Assembly: GCA_963793415.1 (NCBI GenBank)
Contig: CAWCAC010000002.1
Span: forward strand, 2,542,001-2,606,000
Direction of reading: 5' to 3'
DNA from: CAXMST01 sp963793415
GTDB taxonomy: Bacteria; Actinomycetota; Thermoleophilia; Solirubrobacterales; 70-9
DNA length: 64,000 bases
Below the pieces are notes generated by a model that was given only the letters and a program-made list of their open reading frames with translations, did no database searches and had not been told where the DNA came from. Shown piece by piece: positions 63,573-64,000 of the stretch. The translations under genes were made by a program, and so were the position numbers. The stretch's first letter is position 1. Every line of letters begins with the position of its first letter.

Positions 63573-64000
63573 TGCCCGAGCGTCTGAGACCGATCGGCCC
63601 GAGACTCGGCGACGCCGCCGAAGCGATCCCGTACGAGCCGATGCCGGGGCGCTTCGACGAGTGCTTCACCCCGTCCGGCAAGCCGCATCCGCACACCCGG
63701 GCAATGGTCGAGTCGCTGAACCGGCTCGGCCGCGAGCACCTGCAGGCGTCGGCCGAAAGACGGGACGCGATCTTCATGCAGCGCGGGATCACCTTCGACG
63801 CGACCGGGCCCGACGGCCAGACGCGCGACCGGCCGTTCCCGCTCGACCTGATCCCGCGGATCATCTCGGCGGCCGAGTGGGACTTCATCTCCAACGGCGT
63901 CCGTCAGCGGGTCCAGGCGCTGAACCGGTTCGTCGCCGACGTCTACGGCGAGCGCGAGATCGTCCGCGACGGGATCATCCCCTGGCGGCTCGTTGTCACC
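63572..64000 (+). CDS. circularly permuted ATP-grasp type 2 protein, cut by the window end
   Basis: First 143 residues of a longer gene; start ATG 63572 overlaps the cofD stop (TGATG). GRFDECFTPSGKPHPHTRAM, MQRGITFDATGPDG, PFPLDLIPRIISAAEWDFI and RVQALNRFVADVYGEREI match the N-terminal part of the circularly permuted ATP-grasp (DUF404/407) family, ligases of unknown peptide-like products usually paired with alpha-E and transglutaminase-like genes. Downstream context lies outside the window. Confidence 0.85.
   Translation, partial: MPERLRPIGPRLGDAAEAIPYEPMPGRFDECFTPSGKPHPHTRAMVESLNRLGREHLQASAERRDAIFMQRGITFDATGPDGQTRDRPFPLDLIPRIISAAEWDFISNGVRQRVQALNRFVADVYGEREIVRDGIIPWRLVVT

Overview
The window is high-GC (about 70 percent by eye), densely coded DNA. 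It is most like an actinobacterium of the class Thermoleophilia (Solirubrobacterales-like). This is an inference from the mreBCD-mrdA-rodA-rng-rplU-rpmA-obg-proBA-nadD-rsfS order, an L21 protein with an added helix-hairpin-helix tail, coenzyme F420 genes (npdG, cofD), an actinobacterial-type [NiFe]-hydrogenase small subunit, and many secreted proteins of the kind common in that class. No rRNA, CRISPR array or phage structural gene is seen.

Layout. 0.1-3.4 kb: acylphosphatase, a cupin protein and leuS on the minus strand. 3.4-7.4 kb (plus): an unaccompanied hydrogenase small subunit, a PAS-GGDEF-EAL protein and a secreted lysozyme-fold protein. 7.4-8.1 kb: a PD-(D/E)XK nuclease frame that runs through a tRNA-Ala gene into an antitoxin-like remnant, with a LexA-like operator at its start. 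8.2-28.7 kb (minus): a long housekeeping block for ribosome maturation, NAD and proline synthesis, ribosomal proteins, RNase E/G, the rod-shape elongasome, Maf, Ndk, FolC and ValS. 28.7-35.4 kb: an AbiEi/DUF559-type protein, clpX, a sugar porter, clpP, a small secreted protein and trigger factor. 35.5-50.7 kb: mixed metabolism and signalling (aldo/keto reductase, ahcY, a spermidine-synthase-like membrane protein, ctaG, an HD hydrolase opposite a second PAS-GGDEF-EAL protein, an ECF sigma factor coupled to ogt, patatin, secreted proteins, a bicupin and an epimerase). 51.4-56.3 kb: a tandem array of three short segments bounded by three partial copies and one complete copy of tRNA-His. 56.3-60 kb: tRNA-Arg, an M28 peptidase and a glycosyltransferase-glycosidase fusion. 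60-64 kb: HMG-CoA lyase, a FlK-type thioesterase, npdG-cofD and a truncated ATP-grasp protein.

The most unusual region is the tRNA-His array. The 3' half of the tRNA, from anticodon loop to acceptor end, is repeated three times. Each repeat is followed on the same side by CTCAGGT repeats spaced exactly 10 nt apart, like the arm sites of a tyrosine integrase. The segments carry unrelated cargo and no integrase.

Sequence quality matters here. Five otherwise good genes (rplU, mrdA, ctaG, a secreted protein and an M28 peptidase) each carry a net +1 frameshift, and valS carries about eleven indels within 1.15 kb. These look more like assembly or base-calling errors than true inactivation, but the sequence alone cannot settle it.
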